Assembly (NCBI GenBank): GCA_029379385.1
Contig: CM055607.1
Span: 13,392,001-13,456,000 of the forward strand
Length of the DNA stretch: 64,000 nucleotides
From: Quillaja saponaria
Taxonomy: Eukaryota > Streptophyta > Magnoliopsida > Fabales > Quillajaceae
Direction: 5' to 3'
The translations under genes and the position numbers were made by a program. Shown here piece by piece: positions 40,704 through 53,400 of the stretch (positions are counted from its first letter, which is position 1; each line of letters opens with the position of its first letter). A model generated the notes under the pieces. It was not told the origin of the DNA. It ran no database searches and worked only from the letters and a program-made list of their open reading frames with translations.

Positions 40704-41962
40704 TCACAAAAAATGGTTTGTAGAAGAGGAAGTGAAATTAGGGAGATCTGCACTCCAAACATTGCCAGTGGTACTAGCCCAGAATTGATCACTTCCTGAT
40801 GAAGAGATACCTAAAAGATTTCTTGACGAATTCATCCCTTGATTTCCTTCCATTTTCACTGTAATATCAGAAGAATCCGATAGCTTATTAGTCCGAAGTT
40901 GGCCTGCCATTCCCACATAACTTGGCGGCTCAACATTTTCGCCTTCAAATTGAAACAACCCGGTTGATGGTTCCAAAGTAGTGAAGAATGGAAATTGTTG
41001 GTGCTGCTGAACAGCCTGTTGCATATGCTGCAAACCCCATTGCTCATTTAAGCCATTTGACAGCAAAGAGCCACCAGTATTACCGCCACCTGAACCTGTA
41101 CCGATATGAAATTCAACCCCATTACCACTAGTGTTGCCTCTTGTTGCAGCCACCGGAGGAAAAATTCCTCCGAAATTTAAGCCAGTGCTGCCGGAAATGT
41201 AGTCACTAAAATTTTGTAATGGGGGCAAAAATGGTAATTGAGAAGGTTGCGGAAGGGGCAAGTGGGCTATCCTATGATCGGTGGTGCTGCTACTAGTTGA
41301 ATTTGCACTTGTTGAGCTAGAATTACCGCCACCTTGCCCCGGAGATTTTGATCTACTACTACTACTTCCTTTGCTCCTTTTGTTCCTTCTACAGCCTCCT
41401 CCTACCGGCACGTTTCTCATTGCACCTCCTCTAGTCCAGTATCGGCGACAAGTTTTGCAAAAGTGGCGAGGCTGTGTAAGGCTGTAGTTGTTGAAGTAGC
41501 AAAACTTGGTGTTTGTTGATTCACATCTTGGGCACTTGAGAACTACTGCCTCCGGCTGCGGTATCTTTGCTAGCCGGGCTCGATCAGTCATTGAACCTGG
41601 TCTGATCGAGCCCTCACCACCTCCAACTCCAACCGTTGGAGGTGGCGGGGGAGGAGGAGGAGGTGGAAGTTGAGGATTTTCATTGCCACCTCCGGCTTGT
41701 TGATTATGTTGCTATACAAAAAATTAAAAAAATCAGCTTGAAATATAAAGAAAAAAAAAAAAATGAACTCAAATATCTGGTATATTCAACAAAAGAAAGA
41801 TAAGAATATTTGTTTTTGATTTAGCTTTATTGATGAAGAAGCTAAAGAAAGAACATAGAGAAAGATAAACATAGATGAAGAAATTAAACTAATTAGACTC
41901 GATATTCTTACTTGTTGCCAGTTGGGTGGATCTAGATAGACTGGAAGAGATGGGAAAACCAT
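40704..41962 (-). CDS. Dof zinc-finger transcription factor, 352 residues
   Basis: Two exons on -: 41912-41962 ([17 protein letters not shown]) and 40704-41711, GT/AG, intron 200 bp. The Dof domain follows at about residues 70-125. Its single C2C2 zinc finger reads CPRCEST...CYFNNYSL, then [20 protein letters not shown] and CRRNKR, and binds AAAG sites in DNA in the nucleus. The [15 protein letters not shown] start is typical of the group including AtDof2.4, Dof3.6 and Dof5.1, with roles in vascular and leaf patterning. A Pro run (PPPPPPPPP), Ser/Gly-rich linkers and a Gln-rich patch ([10 protein letters not shown]) make low-complexity activation-type regions. A C-terminal [15 protein letters not shown] block resembles the group's conserved tail. 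The frame is clean. I leave the orthologue unnamed. Confidence 0.93.
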
Positions 41963-42165
41963 AGCTCTAAGTTATTAGAAGGCTTTCTCTTTTGTAAAAG
42001 TTGATTGGGTTTCTTTTGGTGGTGTTGGGTGGAGAATCACATCAACATGAGAGAGTTGCAGAGAAAGAGAGATCATAGAAGGAGATTGAATTAAAGATAA
42101 AGGGAGTTTGTGCGTTTGTGGGGGTGATATGTCTTAATATATTTTCTTCTTATATAATAGATCAT
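41963..42165 (-). promoter_or_regulatory. Dof gene leader and TATA box
   Basis: On -, TATTATATAAG lies at about 42150-42159. About 30 bp downstream a CT-rich leader (TCTCTTTCTCTGC) runs to the ATG at 41962, giving a ~150-nt 5' UTR. Positional inference. Confidence 0.5.
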
Positions 42166-45100
42166 CCTTACATTCTCTCTTATTCTTTTTTCATAAAATT
42201 TTCGGGTTTGCAATGATATTAACAAGTTTTTTAAATCTTTAAAAGCATCTTATGCTGTTTTAATTTTACTGTACCCATAAAAAGAGATTATTGGCCATGC
42301 ATGTAGTGAGAGATAGATAGAGAGAGAGAGAAACCCTAGATAGCAAGTTAAGGTAATATAAGCATGTAAGATATGAGTTAAAGACATTAATATAATAAAA
42401 TAATACTAGGGAATTTAAAAAGAAAAAGGTGTTTAGTCATGGGCAGCCTCATGCATGGTGGGGAGGTCTTTGGTGTGGTAGTGTCACAATGGAATGTACC
42501 TTTGTTTCTCTCCTGTCTGTTCCTGAAAAGTCAGTCATTTTTCTTTTTCTTTTTTCTTACTTTATTTTACTTCCCTTTTTCCTATTTAGTTTAATTTTTA
42601 TAACAATTTTTGGGTTTAAGTGTTTATCCACGACTATTTAGTAATAAAGATTTTAATTTTTGAAGTTTACCAAAAATTGTTTATGGGCTAAAAGCTGAAG
42701 TTGGAAGAAAACTATAAAAGTTCAAATAAATTTTAACAATTTTTAATTTAGATAATATATCCATAATATTTATCATATTTTAACATATACCATTATTCTA
42801 ATTTATGTACATAATCAAATTTTCTCAAATCAACAAAAACAAAATATTTAAATACATGTTATCACTATTTAAAAAATAAAAGTAAAACATATATTTTTAT
42901 TATTTAGATATCAAAACTAATTATATAAAAGAATTTTAAAACAACTTGTTGCAAAAATATTTCAAAACATACTAATTTAAAATAATTTCAATACTCAATA
43001 TCTTTTTTTTTTTTTTTATAAAAAAAAATATGATCAAACAACTTGTCTATTCATTTAAATTAGACTTTTGAATTAAGTTTTTAGTTTTAAATAGATAATT
43101 TGATACACGTTTCTCTTCCCATTTGTTCAATTTTTAATATTTCTATTGAATTATTTTCTTAATTTGAAAAGTGTGGCACATAAATGTCAAAAGGGTGTTT
43201 AGTAATTGAATCCACAGAGAAAATTAAGGAAGAAGGAAAGTAATTGCTTGAACACAAGTCAAGATTGAACAAGGAAAAAAAAAAAACTGTCATTGTCACC
43301 ATTGCTTGGAGTTGGACCTCTCAATATAATGATGTTCTACTGACAGAAGCACATAAAACGTGTAAATATGCTCCCTCACAATCTCCAAGCCTCCTGGTTT
43401 TTCATAGGAAATGTATAATCTTTGTCTTATAAGCTTAAAGCATTAATAATTAAGGTTAAAAGATTATGTTGAGGACGGAGCTTTGCTGCTTCTAAAAGCA
43501 GCTGTCGCCAGAAGCAATTGTCAAATATTGTTTCTGAATTTTGTTTGATAAATGTATGCAATAAGAAGCTATTTGAATTATATAAGATGTTTGATTTTCC
43601 TGAAAAAAAATGACATTTAATGTCTTTAAGGTATCACTATATTATTAATTTCGTCCTAAAAATATTTTTTAATGAACCTCATCTCACAACTTTAAAAATA
43701 ATTGTTCGTAATGCCTCTCTTACTGAGTTAGCAAATTTTAACAAGATGAGTTTACATTTATTTTGGTCAAATTTGTCCTAAAACTATTTAGTAATATTAC
43801 AAATCTAATCGAGTTTCTTGTTCTTTATTCATAAATCAATAAGAAAATAGAAATTGGATAAATTTCATCAATTTCTTAAAATGTTTAAATCATCACAAAT
43901 TCTAATTTCATAGATTTTAGAAAAAAATCGAAAAAGAGGAGACCAAATGCATTACAATAGTCAGGAAGAGATCTTTTTTTTTTTTTTTTTTCCCATATTC
44001 AGCACACGTGTGGCATAAAATATACTTTGAGCCATATTATCAATTTCAGATGCTAATAGTGTTGGATTAATAAATAAAAAAATATTATAAACATTTTAAA
44101 AGTTATGGGATAAAATTGACTAAAAAAAACATTTTAAATGAAATAGATAAAAATGTAATATCTCAAGGATAATAAATGTCATTAATTTTGTCTATAATAT
44201 AATAAAAAGTAGTACTACCATTAAAAACTAATGACATTACTATTCAATTGTATATTTGTATTTTGAAATTTTTTATATAGGACATGAATGAATTTAAAAA
44301 AAAAAAAAAACTTATTGATAATACAAAATAATAATAAAAAAAAAGATAAAGTAGTTTTTGAAATCAGCACATATTATGCTTCTAAAAGCACCTTCCTAAA
44401 CAGTAACATTTTCTGACATTAAGATAGACTGCTTCTATAAAAATAAAAATAAATAAAAAGAAGTAAAAACTGACTAGAAACAATATCAAATGAACCCGAA
44501 TAGACAACATAACTAACTGATGAGCTAACAACTACCTAAAAATTATCATACATTGCTACTAGAATATTAATAAAATAATAAAAAAAACTATTCTATGTGC
44601 AACAGTGCAAATTAATATTCTATTCCATAAAAGCATTAGGCTATATATGAAAAATGTTTACCAGTCCATATTTATCTTTAATTAGCATTGCCTAGATCTT
44701 GATCAAAAGTTAATGCACAAAATTTTATATAAAATTAATGAGTGACACTTGAAGTAATATATAAGACTAGGAGTAATATATATTTATTTTGGTTCGTAAA
44801 ATTACATAATGGGAGATAGCAGTCTTATCACTTCCCATAAAAACCTTTATTTTAAATAAATTCAAAATTTAATCTCAGATCAGTACTACGAGCAGTATTG
44901 TCATATGAGAATACAATAATTCCGCATGCATGAGGGAAAAAATATTCTTGAAAAAGTACGATATAATCAGTAAAATTACAACTCGATTGATAGTTAGCAT
45001 TATAATTTTTCTATTTGTGCTTTTTTTGGTTAAATTTTAGGTTAGATATTAGGTAAATTAATAAAGACATGTACATTATGAATGAGTTTAGTATGGCGGC

Positions 45101-45450
45101 AAGATGGAGATTATAGTTTGAAGCCATGATCAGAAAGATCTAATACCATTGTATTTCAAAAATACTTTTTGTTTAGATAGCCCAAAAATTATCATGTATG
45201 ACCATGGTCAGAGAAGTTATTTTGTATAAAAATTATCAAAAACACATTTGAAATGTTTTGTTTATTTCTTTATTAAACTGTTTTATGTTTAATTCAGTTT
45301 TTATATTTAATTGAAAATAAATTTATTTTTTATTTTAATTGAGATTAAATGTAACTAAAATTAAAAATAGAATTTACTTGTAAATAACAACTTAATTAAA
45401 AATTACTTTTCTAATTAAATTGACAATTAGAATTATTTATTTGACTATTG
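42166..45450. other. AT-rich desert upstream of the Dof gene
   Basis: A GAGA microsatellite lies near 42310-42335 and T/A homopolymers near 43000, 43977 and 44297. No reading frame, no RNA gene and no element ends I could define. Confidence 0.4.
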
Positions 45451-45458
45451 GCCACCAC

Positions 45459-45940
45459 TAAGGGTGTCAACGAGCCGAGCTTTGCCTTAAAAATTACTTT
45501 TCTAATTAAATTGACAATTTAAATTACAAATTGACAATTAGAATTATTTATTTGACTATTGGCAAAGCTCGGCTCGGCTCGTTAAGGGTTCTTGAAGATT
45601 TTTTGAAAATTTAAAAAAAAATTGTAAGTAAAGAGAGTTGAACCTAAGACCACTTAGTAAGTACTTATACAAATTACCATTAAACCAAGTAATAATTTAT
45701 GTGAGATTTTTTGTATATAAATAAATTTATTATAAATGTATATATAAATAGTAAAATTTTTATTAAATAATATTAAACGAGCTAGCTCACGAGCTGAGCT
45801 TTAAAAATATTGAGCTCGACTCGTTTTACTAAACGAGCTCAAAATAAAGCTCTAGATCGACTCGTTTTTTAAACGAGCCGAGCTTGATCTAAATTTTTAA
45901 CAAGTAGTTCACGAACTAGCTTGGCTCATTGTCACCCCTA
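45459..45940. mobile_element. Small hAT-type element with near-perfect 8-bp target duplication
   Basis: 482 bp. The left end is TAAGGGTGTCAACGAGCC and the reverse complement of the right end is TAGGGGTGACAATGAGCC, an 18-bp TIR with 4 mismatches of the TAGGGGTGTCAA type common in plant hAT elements. Flanks are GCCACCAC at 45451-45458 and GCCACTAC at 45941-45948, matching 7 of 8. Subterminal CGAGC/GCTCG motifs are numerous in both orientations. The interior carries a copy of the left host flank (see findings). No transposase. Confidence 0.78.
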
Positions 45941-45948
45941 GCCACTAC

Positions 45949-48249
45949 CAACACCAATTTTTTGAAAAGAGAGGGATATAATTGGAAATTTGGTATAAAT
46001 TATGAGGGTATTTTGGTAAAATTAGGTTAGGGATAAGGTGAAAATTATAAAAATAAGACAAACAAAATTGGGAAGAAAATAAAAAGCTGCGGCACGTACG
46101 GTAAAGAAGCTGAAAAGCCTAGCTTCTTGGGGCCGAGGCCGTTGCAGCCGCAAGACGCGGCAGCCCAAACGGGCTGCGGCCGTCCTAGCTGCCAAACGGT
46201 CCCAGGTCGCACTGCAAGCCGTGGTACCAAACGGCACCTATATATATGGTGGTGGGTAGGGTAAGCTGCCGGTGGATATGGAGTTGAAGCAGCGGTCATA
46301 ATCTGATGTTAATTACGGTCGGAGCCAGCGACTTTATTGATCACATGCCCCCACACTCATCTATATTTGGGCCGGCGAGTAAAGCAGTGTGCCACCAGTC
46401 GCCACCACCTTATTTGGAGGTCCCTACCTGAAACATATATAAGGCGAAGATTAATTGTGGCTGAAACTTTCACATGGATGGTCCATGGACAAAGATCATA
46501 TCAATACTCAATTTAGTACAACCTCTATGGCTAGAATACAGAAAAAGTTAGTATTAGCAACAAAAGAATTATCGATATATTTATTAATGAAAAAATAAAT
46601 AAATTAGGTGATGCTTGATTAGAGTCATACCACTAATGTAATTGTTATTAGATCACATATAACATTAATATGAAAAACATTCACAGCAACAACTTCTTGA
46701 ATCAAAAATAATATTCAAAACTTAATTTAACAATTATTAATATTATAACTTTACATATAAGTACAAACTTCACAAAACAAATGTACAAATTAGATAAAAT
46801 AACGGCATATCCATCTATGATGAGATTTGAATCTAAAAATATCTAGAACCAAGAGTCTGTTGACAACAAAAAGGAATAATTGCTAACAAGAAAAAGAAAA
46901 TAAGTGAAGACCATACTTAATATTCTAACACCCATTCCGCCCTTTTCACACCTTATTATCTTCTCCTTTTTCCACTTTGAGAGCCTCTACCCAACTATAA
47001 ATTCATTATTGAGTTTCCCTACACTCATTGCTCATTTATTACATAAATCATCAACAAAAAAAAAAAAACCCATTTGATTTATAGAAAGAAACACCAATTC
47101 TTTGCCAAAAAACACTGCCTTTTGTGATTTGACGTATTAGTTAATTAACTAGGGTAGGCAAATGGAAACATGCATGTTTGTTTCTTTTTTCCGTGTTCTG
47201 CGCAGGCAACTATGTATATATAATTTGTAAAACTTGGACCTAGCAATAAACTTTTTAAGGTTTTGGTCACTTTGGTGGTGGTGTTGGAATCTAATCCCTA
47301 TCTAATCTAATCTAATCAAAATCTATGGGAGAATATATTTTTTTTAGCTCATTTCATGCAAAAAGCAGCCTTCTTTCTCTTTCTATTCACAAATTAAATA
47401 TATTTGGAAAGCAAAGCTTAAGCTTGCATGCAGCTTTTGCCTCCTTCCTGTTTTTTTCATTTGCTGTCAACTTCATTTCCCACATAAAACAGATTTACAC
47501 AAATCATAAAGAAGAAGGATTTCATTCTTTTTCTGTAAGAGATTATAATTAATTTGGATCTTCCTTTAACAACTTAAGAATGTTAAAGAATAAAAATGTT
47601 TACTTAAAAATTCAAACAGTTAAGTGAGATACTTTTTTTTGGGTGGAAAGTATTCACAGCTGTAAATTCAACTATATGGATTAGGAAGCAGACAAAACTT
47701 ACTTGTAATTGTGGCCGGTCACGTGCTTATGATCTTAGTGAAGATTCTAAAGGGAGATTCCAAGCAAATTGTTTAATTCTTTTGATCAGAATATTGTTCA
47801 ACTTAATTAATTCCCTCAATAAGTTCGTTATTTTTATGTATGCTTTTGAAGCAGATCTTTTTCAGACTAGCTGCAAAGTGATACATCATCTTGGAATATG
47901 AATTAAAAGAGCCAAGTTATAATCCAGAAATTATAATACTAATCAATTAAGATTTCAAATCACAAATCATGTGCATGGATAACATGTAGATTTGAAATAT
48001 AACACGTTATGAATGACTATAATAATATTTTTAGCGATTATAAGATATATATGTTATTACAGAATTATTTATCATCACTGACAGTTGTTTATTATCAACA
48101 ACCGAATAATTTGTGATAATTAGCAACTAGCAACAAATAGTTCTTTTTTGTTGCTAATATTTGTTATCAATGATAGCTTATATGTTGTTGCATATAAACT
48201 GAAGCTAATACTGTGATTTAGTGATTATACAAGAGTCTCCTAACTTTGT
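45949..48249. other. Intergenic DNA with one GC-rich patch
   Basis: 46085-46245 is conspicuously GC-rich (GGGGCCGAGGCCGTTGCAGC, then GGCAGCCCAAACGGGCTGC) inside AT-rich DNA. It has paired AAACGG and GGCAGC/GCTGCC motifs like a small element end or decayed MITE, but no second end was found. The rest (46300-48250) has no gene. The ORFs at 46022-46299 only reflect the GC-rich patch. Confidence 0.45.
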
Positions 48250-48263
48250 TAGAGGCTTCATCT

Positions 48264-48830
48264 CTAAACCTCGGGAAAATGACTCATTTCTCTGTGTTGT
48301 GCTTCAACTCCGTCCAGCCTAGAATAAATTATCCATATACAAATTTTGCCATAGTCATTGAGAAGATCATGACAAATGCGTTCGGTCGGTACTAGATTGG
48401 TCGAAGAAAAAAAAAAACACTTTGACCTGTAGTTCATAGAAGTGCTCATTATCTAAAGTTTTAATTTTTAATTATTTTTGTTGAGAATCTACCCAAAAAA
48501 AAAATTAATGATAAATCTCATCCATCCATCAGAGTACCAAATCATCTTTGTAAAGTTCATAATATTTTGGAAATAAGCAACAATAGACAAAGCATCTTTA
48601 AAATGAGTGACGATAATGATAGCTCAATCTTACAGTAGGTATAATATTTGCTATCATAATGTGATATATTCCAAACATCACTTTAGTCAAAATATTTTCC
48701 CATTCTTCTTAAGTTGGTCTCAAGCTAATGTTTGCTATCATAATGTGGTATATTCCGAACATCGCTTTAGCTCAAAATATTTTCCCATTCTTCTTAAGTT
48801 GGTCTCGAGCTGAAATAGTCTTTCAACATG
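48264..48830 (-). pseudogene. Second NBS-LRR fragment (NB-ARC ARC2 region)
   Basis: On -, text at 48800-48500 parallels the intact-looking segment of the main gene (DVWNIP...IIPALRLSY...RCFAYCCLFPKDYEF) as YHIMIANIIP, VRLSYHY, RCFVYCCLFPKYYEL. At 48450-48300 it parallels the MHD segment (TERICHDLLNDYGKICIW for the family's RFVMHDLLNDLAKFV). The MHD motif has become CHD. Broken by stops and by an 84-bp tandem duplication. It lies downstream of, and in the same orientation as, the main pseudogene, so it is a remnant of a tandem resistance-gene cluster. Confidence 0.7.
48648..48815 (+). repeat. 84-bp tandem duplication in the NBS fragment
   Basis: Units 48648-48731 and 48732-48815 both read TTGCTATCATAATGTG... 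then TATTTTCCCATTCTTCTTAA and GTTGGTCTC. They differ at only a handful of positions (for example GATATATT versus GGTATATT). Confidence 0.85.
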
Positions 48831-48973
48831 TCCTCAAAAAGTCCATAATAATAATAATATATATATAAAAAAAAAAACTGCAGTGATCTTGGATTAAGAC
48901 AGTTCAAGTCTCCATTGGGTTTACAACAATGTCATAAAACACACACCATCTATCACATGGCACAACATGATAC

Positions 48974-50439
48974 CTAGGCAGAGGCTGTAATAAGGGAAGA
49001 CAGCAACTTAAGTCTAGAATATTGGGAAACACGAGTGTCACCTATTGTACATGTAACTGGTGGCAGCTTAGGGACAAAGTGATCATCAAATTCTTCGACA
49101 TCTCGAGAGTGGTTACCTGTAAGATGTTTGAAGTTGGCGCTGGATTGAATGAAAGGTATGGAAATTAGACGTGCCCCGGAACTAACTCGACTTTGCTCAA
49201 GAATCTTATAATGGCTGCTACTGCCAGTGTTTGAAATCATTAACCAAACCTGAGGTATGCCTATGTCCTCAGAAATATTCTGGAGATGAATGGAAGGTGG
49301 ATGAAAATGGTTTCGTTGACAGTATTTCCAGATTTTGTTCCAGATCACAACTGCAAATCAATAATTCCAAACAACATCAAAAAATAATAACAAGTAATAG
49401 ATCTGTAACATGCGTAAATATTATGACATCAACTACTAGAAAAATGGATAACATCATGAATATTAGCTTCCAAGAAACAATTCTTAACCAACAGAATTCC
49501 AACTGTATCTGGACGGTCAAAAGGATAATTTTTTTGTACTTTTTTTTTTCTGTCACGTGTATATGACTGATACTAATTTTGTAACAATGATAACTACTTT
49601 CTTCCTAAAGGATAAAGCTAGCTAAAATTAAGATCTGATTACAGCTTTTCCATTATAGGCATTATTTTTTTCTGTTTGTCTGCAAAAGAATATCATTACA
49701 GCTTCCTATCAGTAAACCAACCTACAGCTTTGGTATATGATTGATGCATATGCTCAATTGTGCATGTAAAATTAACATGAGCAGAAGATATAATTGTGAT
49801 TTCAAAATCATATAGTCTCAGAAAGTTAGCCTATAGTCCAACTGGTTATAAATGTTATAATTACAACAATTAGCAATCCATTAAGAGGCATGTCCATATA
49901 GATCAGAAGTCAAATGAAAGCCCGTATGGCCCAGCAAATTTACCAGTAAAACTTAATAAACTATATGTGTCACATCATTTATAATGTAAATTGTGAAGGA
50001 GTGTAAGTAAACATTATTTCATAATCTACTATCCAAAATAATGCGAGGTACCAGGACCTAATCATCCTTTCCTGTTCGAAGGGAAAACCAATTCAAAAGT
50101 ATAAGAGATACAATGTATCTCCTCAGCCAGAAACATAAAGTGAAACTGACACCAGTACCCAAGATTATGGGTGCTAATAGCTTTTGATAGTAATCAATTC
50201 CTGGTTTGACATGCAAAGTCTGAGTGATCATTGCCATAGCAATTATCAATCAGCCCTGGTCAAACCAAAGAAAAATGATGCAATATCAAGTTTATGAATG
50301 GAAATTTTCAAAGTTTGTAAGCATTTTCAGATGCATCAACGGAAATGGTTTGAAAGTAAAATTAGTGAGAGAAAAAAGATCAGATGATCATAACGACAGC
50401 ATTTCTGCTCATTATAGGACTTGGGGATCATGTCATTAC
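48974..50439 (-). other. Downstream part of the NBS-LRR locus, uncertain
   Basis: Two open stretches on - have splice-like borders: 48974-49348 (preceded by an acceptor GCAG; MIWNKIWKYCQRNHF...) and 50058-50249 (with a hydrophobic LLAPIILGTGVSFTLCFWL run). I recognise neither. They could be 3' UTR exons of the resistance-gene transcript or chance ORFs. Nothing else is seen in this span. Confidence 0.25.
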
Positions 50440-53400
50440 CTGCACGTCAATCTGTACACAAGGTATGTGAGCAATCTTATGCCAGTCTTCTCCTTTCTCC
50501 TTTTGGCACCTCTGTTTAAGCAGAGGACAATTCCCCATGATATTCAGAATTCAGAGGGACTTGGGCAAACACTCCTCGGGCAAGCCTTGAAGGTTGGGCC
50601 ATTCGTTTATGTATAATCTCTTGAGAGACGTTAGGTGGAAAAGGCCCTTGCAGTTAATTGATCTCATAATCCAACATCTAACGAAGGAAAGAGCGGTAAG
50701 AGAGGTGGGGAGCAAACCTTCCTCTGGAAAGGACTGCCCATTATCACATCCACCACCAATATGGAGGTACTTCAGAGAATCAAGTCTGCTCAAACCACAA
50801 TCCATGTGGGAGGCAATGAGTCTGGGGCAATCATTGATGGAAAGTGAGTTTAGTTTAGAGGGAAAACCCCCTTGGGGAAATGACTCCAGTAGTGGCAAGT
50901 ACATCAATACTAGTGTACAAAGAGAAGGAAAGAGGGTGTGCATGTTTGAGGGCAAAGACTTCAAATTCTTCATACGGACAGCTGTAAACTGTTCAAGTTT
51001 TGGGTGGGTAATCCTCCCTTAGGAAATGAAACAAATTTAGGGCAACGGCAGATTTGTAACATTCTAAGAGACATGATAAACCCTTGACACTCCTCTGAAA
51101 CTGAAAAAGTTTCAAAATTTTTACACTCATCCAATACGAGATCCTGAAGCTCGGGGAAGAAGTTTTGTGAGAAGGAACTCAGAGAATAGAAGCTAGCTAC
51201 TATCCACAGCCCCCGAAGGGAAGTGTAGCAGTGGCTCATGTGAAATTCCACTTCTGGGCAACGGTAGATTTCCAACCTCTCAAAGCTGGGGTTGTTGAGA
51301 AGAATTTTCCCAAGCAAAAGAAGTGGAATGAGACTTCCTCTTATTCTAACGGTCTTCAATGTAGATGGGGGGATTCCAATAGCAAATTTGGACATTCTTT
51401 TAAGACAAGGGTTTGGATAACTGGAGCCTTGGGAATTGAAGACTCAAGCTGTTGGCACTCCTCAATCACTAGCTTTATTAAACAAGGAAGGTGTTGTGGC
51501 AACTGCCCCCTTATCTTCGGACAGCCTATTATGCGAAATTCTCGATGTGGGAAAGGTCCACCTTCATTTTGACCTTCCAAGCAACACCATTCTTCCCATC
51601 CCACCATGTTAGCAAACTTCAAAATTTCATGGGATTCAAAAGTTTGAACAATTGATGATAAATTGTTTCCATAAAACTCGGCACCCACCATCACTACGCC
51701 TTCGAATCCCGAAATTGAAAGTTCCTTTAGAGAGGGTAACTGCCCAATTGGTGGTAATGAGAAACAGTGTTTGCAATTCCTCAGATATGACATTGGACAG
51801 TGAACCATCTCCAAATCAGTCTGGAAGTCTAGTTCCACCATAGTTATTGATTGTTAGCCTTTTCAAGTTTTCAAGGGGTTGGAGCCTCTCTAATACATCT
51901 CTTTCCATTTGTGAGTCAGCATTTCTTTCACTCCATCCTAACTCTAATGCCTCAAGGTACTTTCTGTTCTTTAGATTGGCCTCTGCAGCATCCATAGGAA
52001 ATACTACATTTTGGAGATCTAAAATTGAAAATGCCCCATGAAGATTATTCAGTTGACCCAACTGTCTGATGTTGGACCCACCACATTTTCCCACATAATA
52101 ACATGTTAACGTTTGAAGATGCTTTAATTTCCCCAAAGTGTATAGGCATCTTGTTTACTTTAGTTCCAGAAAAATTGTGATGACGCAGATTAACAAGTCT
52201 ATGCATGTCTGAAGGAAGGACTTCAAAAGATTCACATTTGACCAACTTCAATGTCTGTAAATTATACAGCAAACAAGTTGAATCAGGTAACCTTTTGATG
52301 CCCGTCCAAGAAACGTAAAGATAGCGTAGATGTTTAAGATTACCTATGGAGTCAGGCAATTCTGTAATATTACAATATTCAACCAGAGATAACACTCTTA
52401 AGGACACTAGTTTAGGGAACATCTCATGCATCATCTTGCTAGATGTCCAATGACGGTCAAAATAGTGACTTAATGGTAGGAAAGTGCGTAATCTATCAGC
52501 TTTAGATATAGTGTCAAACCTCTTAAATGCTTCATGTCGAACTTTTAAATAAGAAAAATGATGAGTCTTATTTGCTATGTACTGTGCTTCATCTTCCTCT
52601 AATGTGAAACAGAATTCTCCAAGACAAATTTTGCCAAATCATTAAGAAGGTCATGCATGACAAAACGTGTTTTGTTCATGCTAGATTGTTGAAAGAAACA
52701 CCTTGACAGTAGATCACAGAAGTAATCATTGCCCACATCTTCAATTCTCTTATTCTTGTAGGGAATAGGCAAAAAATTCTCAGCCATCCATAATAGGACC
52801 GAATCCTCTTTGTCAAATTCATAATCTTTTGGAAACAAGCAACAATAGGCAAAGCATCTTTTAAGATGAGATGGAAGGTAACGGTAGCTCAATCTTAGAG
52901 CTGGTATAATGTTGCTCTCATCATGTGGTATATTCCAAACATCACTTGTCAAAATATTTTCCCATTCTCCGGGAGACAATTTTGTGCACAAGAGACTACC
53001 CAGAGTTTTTAATGCTAAAGGCAATCCTTTGCATTTTTTGAAAATCTTTTTACCAATTGATTTGAGGCTTGGATTTGCAACAGGATCTCCTTTATTAAAG
53101 GCATGAGCAGAAAATAGCATCCAACAATCTTTTTCTGATAATTGCTTTAGATGATGTATCTCGGCAGAGCCCATGGTCGATGCAACTCTTTCACTGTGCG
53201 TGCTTACAAGGATCTTGCTTCCTGGTGCCCCATAACGGAAAGGTCTCGGCAAGACCTCCCAATTTGATCGATTCTCGTTCCAAAGATCATCTAAGATAAG
53301 AATGAATTTTGTCCCTATCAAATTCTCTTTCAGTTTAAGTTGAAGTGTATTTAGGTCCCTAGTATCATCATTTGACAAAGTGATTGCCTCAAGAATTGCT

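Noticed and set aside
46022..46299. GC-rich ORFs (MPFGTTACSATWDRL, MTAASTPYPPAAYP)
   Set aside because: Codon bias only mirrors the GC-rich patch; no family.
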